This document shows positions 62,511 to 64,000 of a stretch of 64,000 bases of DNA, in pieces. The DNA comes from Flagellimonas nanhaiensis. GTDB taxonomy: Bacteria; Bacteroidota; Bacteroidia; Flavobacteriales; Flavobacteriaceae. The stretch lies in assembly GCF_003382275.1 (NCBI RefSeq), contig NZ_QTJX01000003.1, positions 124,001 through 188,000 on the forward strand, read 5' to 3'. Position numbers and translations under genes: made by a program. How positions within the stretch are numbered: position 1 is the stretch's first letter; each line of letters begins with the position of its first letter. The notes under the pieces were generated by a model. That model did no database searches. It was given only the letters and a program-made list of their open reading frames with translations, and was not told the origin of the DNA.

Positions 62511-63569
62511 ATGACGGCATTATTAACATTTACTGTTTTAGTACTGGTAGCAATTGCCATTTGGCAAATGACCAAGATTTTTGAATTGTCCCAGATTAAA
62601 ACAGCGAACACGGAAATAGCAAATGATACCGATAACAAGTACAACGGATATCTTTTGTTCGCATTCCTGATTTTTATTTACGGAATCACCATATTCAGTT
62701 TTGCAAAGTATTCCAAAATGTTGTTGCCCGAGGCTTCCTCGGCTCACGGTGGGGAGTATGACCAACTTATGTGGGTCTCCTTTGCCATTATCTTTTTTGT
62801 GCAAACAATCACCCAGGCTCTATTGCACTACTTTGGTTACAAATACAGAGGGCAAAAAGGAAGAAAAGCGTTGTTCTTTGCAGATAATGACCGTTTGGAG
62901 TTTATCTGGACAATTATCCCAGTTATAGTTCTAGCCGGGTTGATTCTTTGGGGATTGTACACATGGACAAACATCATGGATATAAATGATGAAGATGATC
63001 CATTGATTGTGGAACTTTATGCACAACAATTCAACTGGACGGCAAGATACGGCGGAGAGGATAATGTTTTGGGTGACGCAAGTGTACGATTGATTGATAT
63101 TAATAGAGCCAACATCCTAGGTTTGGATGAAGCCGACCCCAATGGTTCCGATGATATAATTGTTAAGGAACTACATTTACCTGTTGGACGAAAAGTAAAC
63201 TTTATGATGCGTTCACAGGATGTATTACATTCAGCATATATGCCACACTTTAGGGCACAAATGAACTGTGTCCCCGGAATGATTACACAATTTTCGTTTA
63301 CTCCAACAGTAACTACTGAGGAAATGAGATTGAACCCTGATGTGGTGGATAAGGTAAAAAGAACCAATGCCCTACGTGCCAAATGGGCTGCAGAAGGAAG
63401 ACCGGATTCAGACCCATGGGAGTTTGACTACGTATTGCTTTGCAATAAGATTTGTGGAAAATCGCACTATAATATGCAAATGAAGATTATAGTGGAGACT
63501 GAAGAAGAATACAATAAATGGATGGCGGAGCAAACCACATTCAAGGAAACTGTAGCCACAATTCAATAA
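62511..63569 (+). CDS. coxB: Cytochrome c oxidase subunit II
   Basis: A 352-residue subunit II. After an N-terminal hydrophobic segment (1-20) there are two membrane helices (about 45-68, 82-105; 135-160 continues after a loop), then the CuA domain. The His ligand is in SAYMPHFRAQM, and the other ligands are in CNKICGKSHYNM (Cys, Cys, His, Met at the right spacing). Between the two ligand segments lies an insertion of about 40 charged residues. The usual Glu between the cysteines is replaced (N-K-I). It takes electrons from a cytochrome c domain of the Act complex. coxA follows 45 nt later. Confidence 0.95.
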   Translation: MTALLTFTVLVLVAIAIWQMTKIFELSQIKTANTEIANDTDNKYNGYLLFAFLIFIYGITIFSFAKYSKMLLPEASSAHGGEYDQLMWVSFAIIFFVQTITQALLHYFGYKYRGQKGRKALFFADNDRLEFIWTIIPVIVLAGLILWGLYTWTNIMDINDEDDPLIVELYAQQFNWTARYGGEDNVLGDASVRLIDINRANILGLDEADPNGSDDIIVKELHLPVGRKVNFMMRSQDVLHSAYMPHFRAQMNCVPGMITQFSFTPTVTTEEMRLNPDVVDKVKRTNALRAKWAAEGRPDSDPWEFDYVLLCNKICGKSHYNMQMKIIVETEEEYNKWMAEQTTFKETVATIQ

Positions 63570-63614
63570 AAAGGGCTAGGAAAAGAACACTTATACTAAA
63601 AACTTAAAAAGATT

Positions 63615-64000
63615 ATGTCAGCTACTGGACACGAAAACGGACACGAAGATCACGGACATCATCATAAAGAAACTTTCGTTACTAAATATATCTTCAGCCA
63701 GGATCATAAGATGATTTCCAAGCAATACCTGATTACAGGTCTCATCATGGGATTTGTAGGTATTGCAATGTCGCTGTTGTTTAGAATGCAGTTGGCTTGG
63801 CCAGGGGAGTCGTTTCCTATTTTTGAGGCACTCCTTGGAAAATGGGCACCTGATGGAGTTATGGATGCCGATATGTATTTGGCATTGGTGACCATTCACG
63901 GTACCATTATGGTATTCTTTGTATTAACAGCAGGTTTAAGTGGTACTTTCAGTAATTTATTGATTCCGTTACAGATTGGAGCACGAGATATGGCCTCAGG
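63615..64000 (+). CDS. coxA: Cytochrome c oxidase subunit I, N-terminal part (partial)
   Basis: The first 128 codons of subunit I, cut by the right edge of the window. The N-terminus begins MSATGHENGHEDHGHHHKET, a histidine-rich cytoplasmic tail, followed by FSQDHKMISKQYLITGLIMG and the first two membrane helices, with TIHGTIMVFF, in which the His is a low-spin heme ligand. The catalytic part lies outside. It continues the act-cox operon and forms the heme/copper oxygen-reducing site with subunit II. Confidence 0.93.
   Translation, partial: MSATGHENGHEDHGHHHKETFVTKYIFSQDHKMISKQYLITGLIMGFVGIAMSLLFRMQLAWPGESFPIFEALLGKWAPDGVMDADMYLALVTIHGTIMVFFVLTAGLSGTFSNLLIPLQIGARDMAS

Overview
The window looks like chromosomal DNA of a marine-type member of the Flavobacteriaceae (Bacteroidota). 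The evidence is: promoter matches to the Bacteroidota pattern (TTTG, about 17-20 nt, then TAnnTTTG) instead of -35/-10 boxes; no Shine-Dalgarno sequences; lipoproteins with SC(S/N) lipoboxes; DUF2723, DUF4097, DUF5916 and SPOR proteins; an alternative complex III (Act) operon feeding a cytochrome c oxidase; and a ribosomal protein S2 with a long C-terminal extension. A Muricauda/Allomuricauda-like relative is a reasonable guess, but the genus cannot be fixed from this stretch. The DNA is moderately AT-rich and gene-dense. No intergenic gap exceeds 300 nt, and I see no insertion sequence, prophage or CRISPR array.

Layout. 1-3.9 kb (minus): start of a probable asnS, an RND/MMPL exporter, frr and pyrH. 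4.1-7.2 kb (plus): an ECF sigma factor, a membrane protein with an anti-sigma-like head and HEAT-repeat tail, and two secreted DUF4097 proteins; this is the least understood regulatory module here. 7.2-10.4 kb (minus): tsf, rpsB, rpsI, rplM. 10.6-13.2 kb: a large DUF5916 outer-membrane-type protein. 13.2-18.9 kb (minus): a tyrosine/homogentisate degradation operon (hppD, hmgA, fahA, flavin reductase, aminotransferase) with a divergent MarR regulator and a palindromic candidate operator over the hppD promoter. 19.5-25.2 kb (minus): B12-dependent ribonucleotide reductase and DNA polymerase I. 25.3-32.8 kb: mixed single genes (DUF6980 protein, penicillin acylase-like lipoprotein, GyrI-like protein, Tat-exported asparaginase-like hydrolase, cutC, membrane phosphoesterase, lipoprotein, cysteine-less thioredoxin). 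32.8-36.4 kb: DUF2723 membrane protein and tRNA-Gln(UUG). 36.4-45 kb: an accessory stretch with an HXXEE membrane protein, lipoprotein hydrolase, membrane-anchored AraC regulator, beta-lactamase-fold hydrolase, a small DUF3291-like protein overlapping an HSL-type esterase, a 7TM protein with a possible winged-helix tail, an AGCS symporter, and a 52-residue gene not listed by simple ORF calling. 45-48.5 kb: a PA14/C-type-lectin surface protein and a K+ channel. 48.5-53.1 kb (plus): rimP-nusA-infB behind a leader terminator-like hairpin. 53.1-64 kb: a SPOR protein, then actABCDEF, coxB and the start of coxA.

How they work together: the right end is one electron-transfer unit in which Act oxidises menaquinol and passes electrons through c-type hemes to the oxidase. 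The left third is translation and nucleotide housekeeping. The 13-19 kb cluster turns tyrosine into fumarate and acetoacetate and is probably repressed by its MarR neighbour; maleylacetoacetate isomerase is not in the cluster. All function statements rest on motif recognition by eye; no database search was run.
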